Notes: generated by a model not told the origin, from the letters alone. A stretch of 64,000 nucleotides of DNA from Streptomyces sp. B1I3 (GCF_030816615.1 NZ_JAUSYD010000001.1:5292501-5356500), one strand, 5' to 3'. Shown: positions 26,763 to 35,915, counted from the first letter of the stretch. Numbers and translations are program-made.

Positions 26763-29549
26763 TCACACCCAGGTCCGGGGGCGGAAACGGTTGGCCCGCT
26801 CCACCAGTTCGATCCTCTCGTCCCCCCGCTGCGCGAGCCGGGCGAGCATGCGGTAGGAGCGCTCGAGGCCGAATCTGAGGCCCCGCTCGTCCAGCTCGCT
26901 GCCCAGCAGCGTCCTCGGCCCCGTGGTCGCGGGGGAGACCGGGGCCGGGGCCCCGGCCGAGGGACTACCGGAGAGTACCCAGTCGAGTCCCGTACCCAGC
27001 ACCTCGGTCGACAACTGCTCACGGCGCACCGCGTCCAGGCCGTACTCCCGCAGTGCCGTCACCTGGGCCGCGGCGGCCGAGAGGTCGTAGATCAGCGGCT
27101 CGCGCGGGTCGCGTCCGCGCAGCCGTGCCCGCACCGAGGCGACCCGGGCCGCCGTGTAGTGGATCGACGACTCCGGTACGGACTCCAGCGTCCGTACCGC
27201 CCCCGCCCGGTCCCCGGCGGCGATCTGCACCCGGGCCAGGCCGAACGCGGCGCTCACGAAGCTCGGGTCGGTCGCCCACACCAGGCGGTAGTACTCGGCG
27301 GCGTTGTCCAGCTGGCCCAGCACCTCCGCGCAGACGCCCAGCGCCAGCTTGGGCGCGGGCTCACCGGGGAAGGCGTCGTAGACCGCGTCGAAGGACAGTG
27401 CGGCGTTCTCGTTGTCACCGGTCACCAACGAGGTGACTCCGCGGTACCACACCACCCGCCAGTCGTCCGGGTGCTGCGTCTCCACCGCCGTCAGCGCCCG
27501 TACCCCGGGGCCCAGTTCGCCCAATTCGAGGCGGGCACGCAGTTCCCGCAGCCGGGTCTCCAGCGAGGCGGCGGGTATCGAGTGCAGTGCGGAGATCAGC
27601 TCGGCGGGCGCCGATGTCATCAGTCCGGCGAGGAATCCCGCGTTGGGATCGTTCGCGTCGACCCGCGGCACCGGCAGGGCCAGGGCGGTCGCCCGTGCGT
27701 CGAAGGCCACGAGCCGGGGACCACGGGACGCGTACGCGGCAGGGAGCGGCGCGGGAGCGGGGGCCGCCGCGCGGGGCGGCGGAACCACCGGCCGGGTCCG
27801 CGCGTGGCCGAACGCGCCGCCGGCGCCGCCCGCCGTCCCGCTCCCGGTGCTGCCCCGCACATGGGTGTCCGGCGCGTGCACGGGCCCGGCGCCCGGGGCG
27901 CCGTACACGGGAACGGCCGCTCCCTGTCCGCCCACCGGCAACGCGGCGGCCACCGGGGCCGCCACCGCACCCTGCGGGACGGGCACCGGTGCGGGAGCCA
28001 CCGCGGCGGTGCGGCGCCGCCCGAAGCGTCCCGTACCGCCGGCCGGGGCCCCGCGGGCGCCGAGCAGTGAGGCGTCGCCCGGCGGCTCCGCGAACAACTC
28101 CGTGTCCGTCACCCGCGGTTCCGTACCGAACAGGGTCGACAGTGCCGGGCGCGGGCGGCCCGTCTGCAGGGCCACCACTTCCCGCAGCACGCCCGTCAAC
28201 TGCTCGGCCATCTCCGCGGCCGAGGCGAACCGACGCGCCGGATCGGGGTCCGTCGCCCGCACCAGCAACCGGTAGAACGACTCGTACGTGCGGAAGACCT
28301 CGATGCTGTCCGGGTCGGGCAGCGAGTCCACGAAGACGTTCGTGTACCCCTGGAAGTCGAAGGTGAGGACCGCGAGCGTCCGGGCGACCGTGTACAGGTC
28401 CGAGGCGACGGACGGGCCGGTCTCGGCCACCTCCGGGGCCTGGTAGCCGACGGTGCCGTAGATGGCCGACTCGGCGTCGTCCATCCTGCGCACCGCGCCC
28501 ATGTCGATGAGCTTGAGCTGGTCTTCGGTCTGGATGGCGTTGTCGACCTTGAAGTCGCAGTACAGCAGATTGCGGCTGTGCAGGTGGCCGAGCGCGTCCA
28601 GCGCCTCGATGCCGTACGCGCACGCCTGCTCGACCGGCAGCGGATCCCGCTTCCCGGCCGGAGTCCGCCGCTCGTTGGCGATCTCCTTGAGTGCCTTGCC
28701 GCCGACGTACTCCATCACTATGTAGCCGTCGAGCGAACCGGTGCGCTGGTCGAGGTGTTCCACGAAGTTGTAGATGCGGACGATGTTGGAGTGCTCGATC
28801 TCCGCGAGGAAGCGCCGCTCGGAGATGGCCGCCGCCATGGCGTCCTGGTCCCCGGTGTCCAGCAGGCCCTTCAGGACCACCCAGCGGTCGGAGACCGCAC
28901 GGTCCACGGCGAGATAGACCCAGCCGAGCCCGCCGTGCGCCAGGCAGCCCGCCACCTCGTACTGCCCGTGCACGACGTCGCCGCCGCGCAGCTTGGGCAC
29001 GAAGGAGTACGGGTGCCCGCACTTGGTGCAGAACCCTTCCGTGCGGCCCGGCCGTTCGCCACGGGACCGGCCCACCGGGGCCCCGCAGTCGGAGCGCGAG
29101 CAGAACCGCTTCCGCTCGGGAACCTCCGGATTCTCCATCACGGCGGTCTGCGGATCGGGCCGGGGCACGTCCGGGACCAGCACCAGGCCGGCGCCCAGCC
29201 TGCCCCGCCCCGAGGAGGCGCCGGTCGAGGTGCCAGAGGAGCGCACCGACACCGAGCGGGACGTGGACGCCCCGGACAGGGAGCGGGAGAGCCGCCCGGA
29301 GACCGAACGCCGCGAGGTGGACGAGCGGGACGAGGACCGGGAGGACGCCCGTGAGCCCGTGCGCTGCGAGGTGCTGCCGCTTCCCCGGCTGCCCGCTCCG
29401 CCGCCGCCCGCGATGCCGGTGGGCGGCGAACTCACCATGCCCGTCGGCGAGACGACCGGCGCGAGGCCGCACGTTCCGCAGTACAGCTCGCCGCCGCCCA
29501 TGTCCTCGTAGTCGCCCTCGCACCCGGGGCGCTGGCACTGCGCACTCAT
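26763..29549 (-). CDS. pknG: serine/threonine protein kinase PknG
   Basis: Soluble PknG-type kinase of 928 residues. Zinc ribbon 1 has Cys5/10/24/27. A Ser/Arg-rich linker runs from about 52 to 117, and the rubredoxin-like ribbon has Cys150/155/174/177. The kinase domain carries the family AHGGLGWVYLA glycine loop, catalytic Lys227 (VVLKG), Asp332 in CDFKVDN, and IDMGAV in place of DFG. A Pro/Ala-rich stretch follows, then C-terminal TPR-like helices. In mycobacteria PknG phosphorylates GarA to control glutamate and 2-oxoglutarate flux and responds to GlnX/GlnH. Both partners lie upstream here. ATG 29549 overlaps the preceding stop and has GGGGGAGA. It is longer than mycobacterial PknG (750 residues) through the linkers. 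Confidence 0.93.
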   Translation of the reverse strand: MSAQCQRPGCEGDYEDMGGGELYCGTCGLAPVVSPTGMVSSPPTGIAGGGGAGSRGSGSTSQRTGSRASSRSSSRSSTSRRSVSGRLSRSLSGASTSRSVSVRSSGTSTGASSGRGRLGAGLVLVPDVPRPDPQTAVMENPEVPERKRFCSRSDCGAPVGRSRGERPGRTEGFCTKCGHPYSFVPKLRGGDVVHGQYEVAGCLAHGGLGWVYLAVDRAVSDRWVVLKGLLDTGDQDAMAAAISERRFLAEIEHSNIVRIYNFVEHLDQRTGSLDGYIVMEYVGGKALKEIANERRTPAGKRDPLPVEQACAYGIEALDALGHLHSRNLLYCDFKVDNAIQTEDQLKLIDMGAVRRMDDAESAIYGTVGYQAPEVAETGPSVASDLYTVARTLAVLTFDFQGYTNVFVDSLPDPDSIEVFRTYESFYRLLVRATDPDPARRFASAAEMAEQLTGVLREVVALQTGRPRPALSTLFGTEPRVTDTELFAEPPGDASLLGARGAPAGGTGRFGRRRTAAVAPAPVPVPQGAVAAPVAAALPVGGQGAAVPVYGAPGAGPVHAPDTHVRGSTGSGTAGGAGGAFGHARTRPVVPPPRAAAPAPAPLPAAYASRGPRLVAFDARATALALPVPRVDANDPNAGFLAGLMTSAPAELISALHSIPAASLETRLRELRARLELGELGPGVRALTAVETQHPDDWRVVWYRGVTSLVTGDNENAALSFDAVYDAFPGEPAPKLALGVCAEVLGQLDNAAEYYRLVWATDPSFVSAAFGLARVQIAAGDRAGAVRTLESVPESSIHYTAARVASVRARLRGRDPREPLIYDLSAAAAQVTALREYGLDAVRREQLSTEVLGTGLDWVLSGSPSAGAPAPVSPATTGPRTLLGSELDERGLRFGLERSYRMLARLAQRGDERIELVERANRFRPRTWV

Positions 29550-30883
29550 GATGTCTCCCCCTGTCCGCCGGGTCCGCCCGGCGGGTGCGGTGTCAGCGAA
29601 TCGGCGGCGGCCTGCTGGTAGCGCAGCACCGCCTGTTCGGCGACGCGCAGATCGCACGGCGCGCTCCACAGCATCCGGCGGGCCGCGTCGTACCGTTCGA
29701 TCAGGAACGGGTCCTCCGCCATGCCGTGCCGGGCCACCTTCGCCCTGTACGCGTCGAGCCGGCCCCGCAGTTCTGCGCGGACGGCGAGCGGCGCCGTCAC
29801 GGACGTCAGCGACTCCCGAGCACGCAGGAGTTCGTCCTCGGCCTCCCGCTCCAGCGAGTCCAGCAGCGGGGAGAGCCGGTTCCACTGGGCGTGCCGGCGG
29901 TACTCCGAGGCCGCGGCCAGCCGTTCCTGCAGTGCGGTCGGCGGGCCGCTGACCGCCGGCACCTCCGAGGCGGCGATCTTCGCCAGCACCTCGCCCCGCG
30001 CCGACCGGGCCTCGGCGAGCGTGCGGTCCGCCCGCGACAGGACGTCCCGCAGCCGGGCCAGGCGCTGCTCGGCGTCCTGCCGGACCGCGAGCACCGCCTC
30101 GATCTCCCGGCGTACGTCCTCCAGGGCCCGGGCCGCACGGTCATAGCGTGTGGTGTCGGGGCGTCCGCCGCCGGGCGCGGCGCTGCCGGGCCCCGGCAGC
30201 CAGAACGCCAGCGGGTCGGAGATCACCTGCACGCGCAGCGTGGCCAGCTCCTCGGTGATCTCCTCCAGGTCGTCACCGGCCGGATGCTCGCCGGGCCGCA
30301 CGCCGACGGAGTGTGCCAGCGAGCGCGTACGGCGCAGCTCGGCGGCGAGCAGGTCTATCCGGGCCGGCAGGGCCGACCACACGGAGTCCGCGGCGACGAC
30401 CATGTCGAGCGAACGGGCGTACAGGTCGTTCATCCGGGCGACCAGTTCCTCGAGCGTGAACCGCTCGGAGAGCCTGGCCGGACCGCTGAGCGAGGGACCC
30501 GGGCCGACCGCCCCCGCGTTCGCGACGGTCACGCTGTCGCCCCTCAGCACATCCGTGAGGGCCGCCAGGTCGTCCTTGCTGGGGTGGCGGCGTGCGGCCC
30601 GGATCTCCCGGGCCGCCCTCAGCGCCCCCGCGTATGCGTCGAAGTACCCCCACAGCAGGGTGATCGCATGCTCGGCCGCGGCCCAGCGCTCCTTGGTGAC
30701 GCCGGTCAGCTCGGCGCCCTCCAGGAGCCGGCGGCCGGCGTGGTCCTGCAGGGCGAGGAGGGAGGTCTCGATGGCCTCGTGCTCCGCGCCGAGCCGGGCC
30801 AGTGCACGGTCCGCCTCGTCCCGGTCCATGACCGGGACGGAGGGCCTCCCCGCGAAGCTGGGGAAGGATCCCGCGACGCCCAT
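29546..30883 (-). CDS. helical protein of unknown function between GlnH and PknG
   Basis: I do not recognise this 445-residue protein. It is almost wholly alpha-helical, with heptad-like Leu/Ala/Arg/Glu runs (EADRALARLGAEHEAIETSL, ALEDVRREIEAVLAVRQDAE), and has no signal peptide or membrane span. ATG 30883 has AGAGGTGATCG upstream, and its stop overlaps the pknG start (ATGA), so the two are coupled. It could be a coiled-coil adaptor linking the membrane sensor to the kinase. That is a guess from position and shape only. Confidence 0.7.
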   Translation of the reverse strand: MGVAGSFPSFAGRPSVPVMDRDEADRALARLGAEHEAIETSLLALQDHAGRRLLEGAELTGVTKERWAAAEHAITLLWGYFDAYAGALRAAREIRAARRHPSKDDLAALTDVLRGDSVTVANAGAVGPGPSLSGPARLSERFTLEELVARMNDLYARSLDMVVAADSVWSALPARIDLLAAELRRTRSLAHSVGVRPGEHPAGDDLEEITEELATLRVQVISDPLAFWLPGPGSAAPGGGRPDTTRYDRAARALEDVRREIEAVLAVRQDAEQRLARLRDVLSRADRTLAEARSARGEVLAKIAASEVPAVSGPPTALQERLAAASEYRRHAQWNRLSPLLDSLEREAEDELLRARESLTSVTAPLAVRAELRGRLDAYRAKVARHGMAEDPFLIERYDAARRMLWSAPCDLRVAEQAVLRYQQAAADSLTPHPPGGPGGQGETS

Positions 30884-30929
30884 CGATCACCTCTCCGCTC
30901 GTCCGCCGGGCCCGCGGGCCCGGACGGGG

Positions 30930-31964
30930 TCAGTTGTTCCGGTACTTGGGCGCCGGGGGCGCCGTGATTCCGGGCAGGCCCTGCGCCAGCCACTCGCGGT
31001 AGGACCGCATCCAGGGGCTGTCCGCGCCACCGCTGCGGTACTCCTCGAGCACATGGTTGATCCGGGCCACCAGGTCGTCGGCGCCGCGCTTCGCCGCCAC
31101 CCCGTAGTACTCGGTGGTGAACGGCCTGTCGCCCTTCAGCTCCACGGCCGGGTCCTGCGCGGCCTGGCCGGCCGCCAGGGCGTTGTCCGTGACCACGGCG
31201 TCGACCTCACCGAGCTGCAGCCGCACCAGGCAGTCCAGCTGGTTGGGGACCGTCAGCTGGTCCCGGTCCCGTTCGGTGCCGTCGTGCTCGTCCCGGAAGA
31301 CCGCCCCGTAGGACTCCTCCTCCATGGCCTCGAAGGCCGTGGAACCCTCCGCCGTGCAGACCCGCTTGCCCTTCAGCGATGCGTCGTATCCGGTGATCTC
31401 CGAGTCCTTGGGGGCCAGGACCTGCTGCCCGGCCTGGAAGTAGGCGGTGGAGAAGGAGACCTGCTCGAGGCGCTTGCAGTTGATCGTCATCGTCCGTACG
31501 ACGACGTCGACCCTGTCGTGCTCCAGCGCGGCGATGCGCTGATTGGTCGGGATGGCACGGAAGATCACCGCGTCGGGGTCGCCGAGGATGTCCTTCGCGA
31601 TGGCCCGCACGAGATCGATGTCGAAGCCTTCGAGCCTGCGGGTCTCCGGATCGCGGTAACCCCACCGGAAACTGTTCTGGTCCACGCCCGCGATCAGCTT
31701 GCCCCTCTTGCGGATCCTCGCGATGTCCGGTCCGTCGGTGTTCGCCGCCGGCACGCTCGCCTCCGGGTCCGTGCACGCCTCCGCCTTGGCGGAAAGCGCG
31801 GACGTCACACCCTGACCCACGGCGGTCCCGTCGGAGGAGTGGCCGCTGTGCGCCAGTGGCAGCAGGGTGAGCGCGGCCGTGACGGCACAGGCCGCCGCCA
31901 TGCCCGTCACGCCGCCCCAGCCGCGCAGCCTGACGCGTGCCACCCGGCCCTTCGCCCTGGTCAT
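30930..31964 (-). CDS. glnH: GlnH-like amino-acid-binding sensor protein
   Basis: Solute-binding protein of family 3 (344 residues) with an N-terminal anchor helix (MAAACAVTAALTLLPLA) and a bilobed binding domain. Signature segments are GKLIAGVDQNSFRWGY, RRLEGFDIDLVRAIAKDILG, TNQRIAALEHDRVDVVVRTM and GEVDAVVTDNALAAGQ. ATG 31964 has GGGGGAG. It has no permease or ATPase partner nearby, so it is a sensor rather than an importer subunit. In mycobacteria GlnH binds aspartate/glutamate and signals through GlnX to PknG; gene order here (glnX, glnH, then pknG) matches that. No clear lipobox is seen, unlike the mycobacterial lipoprotein. Confidence 0.85.
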   Translation of the reverse strand: MTRAKGRVARVRLRGWGGVTGMAAACAVTAALTLLPLAHSGHSSDGTAVGQGVTSALSAKAEACTDPEASVPAANTDGPDIARIRKRGKLIAGVDQNSFRWGYRDPETRRLEGFDIDLVRAIAKDILGDPDAVIFRAIPTNQRIAALEHDRVDVVVRTMTINCKRLEQVSFSTAYFQAGQQVLAPKDSEITGYDASLKGKRVCTAEGSTAFEAMEEESYGAVFRDEHDGTERDRDQLTVPNQLDCLVRLQLGEVDAVVTDNALAAGQAAQDPAVELKGDRPFTTEYYGVAAKRGADDLVARINHVLEEYRSGGADSPWMRSYREWLAQGLPGITAPPAPKYRNN

Positions 31965-31975
31965 CGCTCCCCCTC

Positions 31976-33364
31976 TCACCGGTACTCCGAGAGTCTGCGG
32001 TTGATCCCGGCGATCGTGGCGACCGCACCCAGGACGGCGAGGACGGCGGCCCCGGCGGGCAGCCCGCCCAAGGCCCCTTCGCCGTCCTCGGCCGCCGCCG
32101 TGAACTCGCTCTGTTCCTGGGCGAGTGCCTCGCGCAGGGCGTTGTCCACCTGCTCGAAGGACTCGCCCGTGGAGTCCTCGGGGCCGATGATCTGCTTCAG
32201 GGCGCCGTCGTAGTCACCCGTGTCGTCCGTCGCCCGTGCCTTCCTGTGGCGCTCCTGCCACTCGGACACACCGCTGACGGCATCCGCCACCGGCTTGCGC
32301 CCCCGGGAGTCGTCGGCGAGCTTCCCGGCGCTCTCGAGCTGCTCGCCCAGAGACGCCATGCCGGTGCCGTAGTCGGTCTCGTACTTGTCCTGCGTGCCGT
32401 CCGCGGTGAGCACCGCGCCGCGGGCGACGAGCGTGAGGTTCTCGTTGGCGCGGGCCTTGAGCGAGTTGATCCGCGCCTTGTTGAGGACGTCGAGCGACTC
32501 CTGGCCGTGCGCCATCGCGTCACGCATTTCGGCCCGGGCCACCGTGTGCCCCACGGCCAGCCACAGCAGCACCACGGTCGCCGCGGCGGTCGCCGCCAGC
32601 AGCCCGCGGTTGAAGACCCGGTTCGTCCTGCGGTAGTTGCGCCGCTGCGTCCACACCAGGGCGGCCAGCACCACGATCCCGAGGACCAGCGAGACGAAGG
32701 GCCACTGCCGGGCGTCGTCCGAGTCGGCGTCGAGCCGCCCGGTCTCCGCCGCGTACAACCGCTCGGCAGCCGGCAGGAGTTCGGCGGCCATCTTCTGGTT
32801 GGCGTACCGGAGGTAGGCGCCACCGAGCGGCAGCCCCTGCCGGTTGTTGGCCCGGGCCCGCTCGACCAGTCCCGTGTACTCGGGCAGCAGTTCGTTGAGG
32901 GTGGTGATCTCCTTCGCCGAGGAGGTGGACGTGCCGGTGCTCGCCGCGGCCCGTACGAGGAGCCGGGAGGCCTGCGCGATGTCGCGCTCGTACTGCGCCT
33001 GGACGTCCTTCGGCTCCTGCGCCCCCGCCAGGAAGCCGCTCGCCGCCATCGTGTCCGCGTCGGCCAGCGAGCGGTAGATGCTCGCCGCGTCCGCGCTGAG
33101 CGGCTGACTGCGGCTCACCACGTCGTGGGCGGCCGAAGCCCGGCCGTCGATCTCCAGGGCGGTGACGGCTCCGAAACCCAGGACCAGCAGGGCCAGTACG
33201 GCGCCGATGATCTGCAGCCTGCCCGGTTCGGTCGTCGCCGCGGCCCGCACCTGCTCGGCGGCACCGGACCGGAGACCGCGCCGCTGCGTGGGTACGGCCA
33301 CGGGCGCGGCCGGCGGGGCGGGCGAGCCCGCCAACTGCGGCTCCCCGTTCGGCGGGTATGTCAC
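31976..33364 (-). CDS. glnX: GlnX-like membrane signalling protein
   Basis: Four-helix membrane protein of 462 residues from GTG 33364 (GGGGGAGG 5 bases upstream). After a Pro-rich N-tail come TM1 (about 51-70, IGAVLALLVLGFGAVTAL), a helical extracytoplasmic domain (71-220), TM2 (221-238), a short basic loop and TM3 (254-275). A second helical outer domain (276-430) and a final TM with a very short tail follow. This duplicated layout is that of GlnX, which relays GlnH occupancy to PknG in mycobacteria. It starts the signalling operon, with glnH 11 bases behind. Confidence 0.82.
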   Translation of the reverse strand: MTYPPNGEPQLAGSPAPPAAPVAVPTQRRGLRSGAAEQVRAAATTEPGRLQIIGAVLALLVLGFGAVTALEIDGRASAAHDVVSRSQPLSADAASIYRSLADADTMAASGFLAGAQEPKDVQAQYERDIAQASRLLVRAAASTGTSTSSAKEITTLNELLPEYTGLVERARANNRQGLPLGGAYLRYANQKMAAELLPAAERLYAAETGRLDADSDDARQWPFVSLVLGIVVLAALVWTQRRNYRRTNRVFNRGLLAATAAATVVLLWLAVGHTVARAEMRDAMAHGQESLDVLNKARINSLKARANENLTLVARGAVLTADGTQDKYETDYGTGMASLGEQLESAGKLADDSRGRKPVADAVSGVSEWQERHRKARATDDTGDYDGALKQIIGPEDSTGESFEQVDNALREALAQEQSEFTAAAEDGEGALGGLPAGAAVLAVLGAVATIAGINRRLSEYR

Positions 33365-33639
33365 TCGACCTCCCCCTCGGTCACTGACGTCGGCCCGGGC
33401 CCCCGGCCGATCGGAGGACTGGTACCGGCCAGAAGTATGGCGGCAGAGACGGGTATTCACCAGGAAGGCCCGGTCCCGGCATCGATCCCCGCGTGCGTGT
33501 GTCCGACGTATCCGGTATTCGATCAGTACCGACGCGGCCGATCAAGGCGGTCGGCCGGAAGGAACCCCCGAACTCCCCCCGGAACGGTTCGATCTCCCCC
33601 TCATGAACACGTGTGGGACACCTGATCGGTTCCCGTGCG
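33365..33639. other. intergenic region upstream of glnX
   Basis: Spacer between csnK and the signalling operon. No open reading is convincing. The leftward promoter of the operon must lie here; a CATACT hexamer on the minus strand near 33435 is a weak -10 candidate without a clear -35. The csnK terminator is at the right end. Confidence 0.4.
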
Positions 33640-33679
33640 CGAGGGGCGTTCCGGGGCACGGGCCGCGGAACGCCCCTCG
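33640..33679 (-). terminator. terminator of the csn operon
   Basis: Perfect 14-bp stem CGAGGGGCGTTCCG (33640-33653) / CGGAACGCCCCTCG (33666-33679), located 7 bases after the csnK stop on the minus strand. Confidence 0.75.
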
Positions 33680-33685
33680 GGGGTG

Positions 33686-34654
33686 TCAGGCGTAGTGCGC
33701 GCGCAGCCGGGCGTGCACCTCGGGGGCCGCCCCGGCACGGTCCAGGCCCAGGAGCGCGGCGCCCAGCACCGGGGGAGCCGAGACGACCCGGATCACGGCC
33801 TTCGGAGCGCGCACGGCGAGGAGTTCGGCGATCCGCTCGTCCAGTGCCGGATGACGTGCCGCCAGCACGCCTCCGCCCAGCACCACCGGGACCTCCTCCT
33901 CCAGCAGGTCCAGCCGGGCCAGCGCGACCGAGGCCATCGCCACGATCTCGTCGCCGAGCCGGGCCACCAGATCACGCGCGATCCGGTCGCCGGCCGCGCC
34001 GGTGGAGAACAGCACCGGTGTGAGCTCGTGCCGGCGTTCGTACGGGATGTGCCCCAGGTGCAGTGCCTCGATCAGCGCGTACATCGAGTCGAGCCCGAAA
34101 TGCCCCGGCAGGGTCCGGACCAGTTCGGTCGGCTCACCGCGCCCGTCCTCGGCCCGGGCCGCGTACCACAGGGCCTCCTCCGCGAGCCCCGAACCGCCGC
34201 CCCAGTCACCGGACATCCGGCCGATCGCGGGGAAGCGGGCAGTGGCTCCGTCCGGCCGCATACCGACGCAGTTGATCCCCGCGCCGCACACCACGGCCAC
34301 ACCGCGGGGCTCGTCCACCCCGGCGCGCAGGACGGCGAAGGTGTCGTTGCGCACCTCGACCGTGCGGCCCCAGCCGCGGGTGCGCAACGCGTCCGCCAAT
34401 CCCTTCTCCTCGACGGGCAGGTCCGCGTTGGCGAGACAGGCCGAGACATGCCCGGCTCCGTCCACCCCGGCCTGTGCCAGCGCGGGCAGGACCGCCTCCG
34501 CCAGCCCGTCCATGGCCGCGTCGACCCCGACGGCGGGCGGCTGGAAGCCACCCCCGCGTGCGGCGCCGAGAACCGTGCCGTCGGCACCGATCACGGCCAC
34601 GTCGGTCTTGCTGTTGCCCGCGTCGATCGCGAGCACATGTGCGGTCAGGCCCAC
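33686..34654 (-). CDS. csnK: N-acetylglucosamine/glucosamine kinase-like ATPase (BadF/BcrA family), CsnK
   Basis: Sugar kinase of 322 residues in the ASKHA superfamily. The phosphate-1 loop is LAIDAGNSKTDVAVIG, with VAVVCGAGINCVGM, SGDWGGGSGLA and the adenosine region VVLGGGVLAARH. It probably phosphorylates the amino sugar released inside the cell. GTG 34654 overlaps the csnH stop by 10 bases. It is the last gene of a csnR-E-F-G-H-K order as reported for S. coelicolor, where the operon serves uptake and use of chitosan-derived glucosamine oligosaccharides. Exact sugar specificity is inferred. Confidence 0.85.
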   Translation of the reverse strand: MGLTAHVLAIDAGNSKTDVAVIGADGTVLGAARGGGFQPPAVGVDAAMDGLAEAVLPALAQAGVDGAGHVSACLANADLPVEEKGLADALRTRGWGRTVEVRNDTFAVLRAGVDEPRGVAVVCGAGINCVGMRPDGATARFPAIGRMSGDWGGGSGLAEEALWYAARAEDGRGEPTELVRTLPGHFGLDSMYALIEALHLGHIPYERRHELTPVLFSTGAAGDRIARDLVARLGDEIVAMASVALARLDLLEEEVPVVLGGGVLAARHPALDERIAELLAVRAPKAVIRVVSAPPVLGAALLGLDRAGAAPEVHARLRAHYA

Positions 34655-35910
34655 GCCAGGTGCTCCCGGTTGTGCGCGATCAGCTTGTCGGTGAGCGCCT
34701 CGGCGTACTCGAACTGCCCGATCAGGGGGTGGGCCATCAGTGCCTTGAACACCCGGTCGCGGCCACCGCGCAGCGCGGCGTCCAGGGCCAGGTCCTCGTA
34801 GGCGGTGACGTGCCCGATCAGCCCGGCGTACAGCGGGTCCAGCGCGGGCACGGCGAGCGGTGTCGCACCCGTGCCGTCGACCCGTGCCTGGACCTCGATC
34901 ACCGCGTCGTCCGGCAGGAAGGGCAGTGTCCCCTTGTTGTAGGTGTTGACCACCTGCACCGCTGAGCCGCCCCCGCCGAGGAGTGAGGACGCCAGGTCCA
35001 CCGCCGCCTCGGAGTAGAAGGCGCCCCCGCGCTTGCCCAGCAGCGCCGGCTTCTCGTCCAGCGCAGGGTCGCCGTACATCTCCAGGAGCTCCTTCTCCAT
35101 CGCGGCGACCTCGGCCGCCCTGGAGGGCTTGGTGCCGAGCTCCCGGACGACCTCGTCATGCGCGTAGAAGTACCGCAGGTAGTACGAGGGCACGACGCCG
35201 AGCCGGTCGACGATCTGCCGCGGCATGCGCAGGTCGCCGGCGATCGCGTCGCCGTGCTCCGCGAGCAGCTTCGGCAGGACGTCCTCGCCGTCCGGGCCGC
35301 CGAGGCGCACCCCGAGCTCCCACGTCAGGTGGTTGAGCCCGACATGGTCGAGGTGCACCTCGGCGGGCGTCACGCCGAGCAGCGCGGCGAACTTGCGCTG
35401 GAAGCCGATGGCCACGTTGCACAGGCCGACGGCCTTGTGCCCGGCCTGGAGGAGCGCCCGGGTGACGATTCCCACCGGGTTGGTGAAGTCGATGATCCAG
35501 GCGTCGGGATTGGTGCGGCGGACGCGCTCGGCGATGTCGAGGACGACCGGAACCGTGCGCAGCGCCTTGGCGAGACCACCGGCCCCGGTGGTCTCCTGGC
35601 CGACGCAGCCGCATTCGAGCGGCCAGGTCTCGTCCTGGTTGCGGGCCGCCTGCCCACCGACACGGAGCTGGAGCAGCACCGCGTCGGCGCCGGCCACCCC
35701 GGCGTCGAGGTCGGACGTGGTGACGATCCTTCCCGGATGGCCCTGCTTGGCGAAGATCCGCCGCGCCAGGCCGCCGACCAGCTCCAGCCGGTCGGCCGCC
35801 GGGTCGACGAGCACGAGCTCCTCGACCGGCAGGGTGTCCCGCAGTCGCGCGAAACCGTCGATCAGTTCGGGGGTGTAGGTGGACCCGCCACCAACTACTG
35901 CGAGCTTCAT
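34645..35910 (-). CDS. csnH: glycoside hydrolase family 4 enzyme (CsnH)
   Basis: NAD- and Mn-dependent GH4 glycosidase of 421 residues, related to 6-phospho-beta-glucosidases. The Rossmann start is MKLAVVGGGSTYTPELIDGF. WIIDFTNPVGIVTRALLQ and GLCNVAIGFQRKF contain the conserved Asn and metal-binding Cys, with the downstream metal His in VGLNHLTWE. It cleaves glycosides by redox-elimination in the cytoplasm, here presumably imported glucosamine oligosaccharides. The next gene is the sugar kinase and the upstream gene the permease. The start has a weak ribosome site (AAAGGGCTG). Confidence 0.88.
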   Translation of the reverse strand: MKLAVVGGGSTYTPELIDGFARLRDTLPVEELVLVDPAADRLELVGGLARRIFAKQGHPGRIVTTSDLDAGVAGADAVLLQLRVGGQAARNQDETWPLECGCVGQETTGAGGLAKALRTVPVVLDIAERVRRTNPDAWIIDFTNPVGIVTRALLQAGHKAVGLCNVAIGFQRKFAALLGVTPAEVHLDHVGLNHLTWELGVRLGGPDGEDVLPKLLAEHGDAIAGDLRMPRQIVDRLGVVPSYYLRYFYAHDEVVRELGTKPSRAAEVAAMEKELLEMYGDPALDEKPALLGKRGGAFYSEAAVDLASSLLGGGGSAVQVVNTYNKGTLPFLPDDAVIEVQARVDGTGATPLAVPALDPLYAGLIGHVTAYEDLALDAALRGGRDRVFKALMAHPLIGQFEYAEALTDKLIAHNREHLAWA

Positions 35911-35915
35911 GGTGC

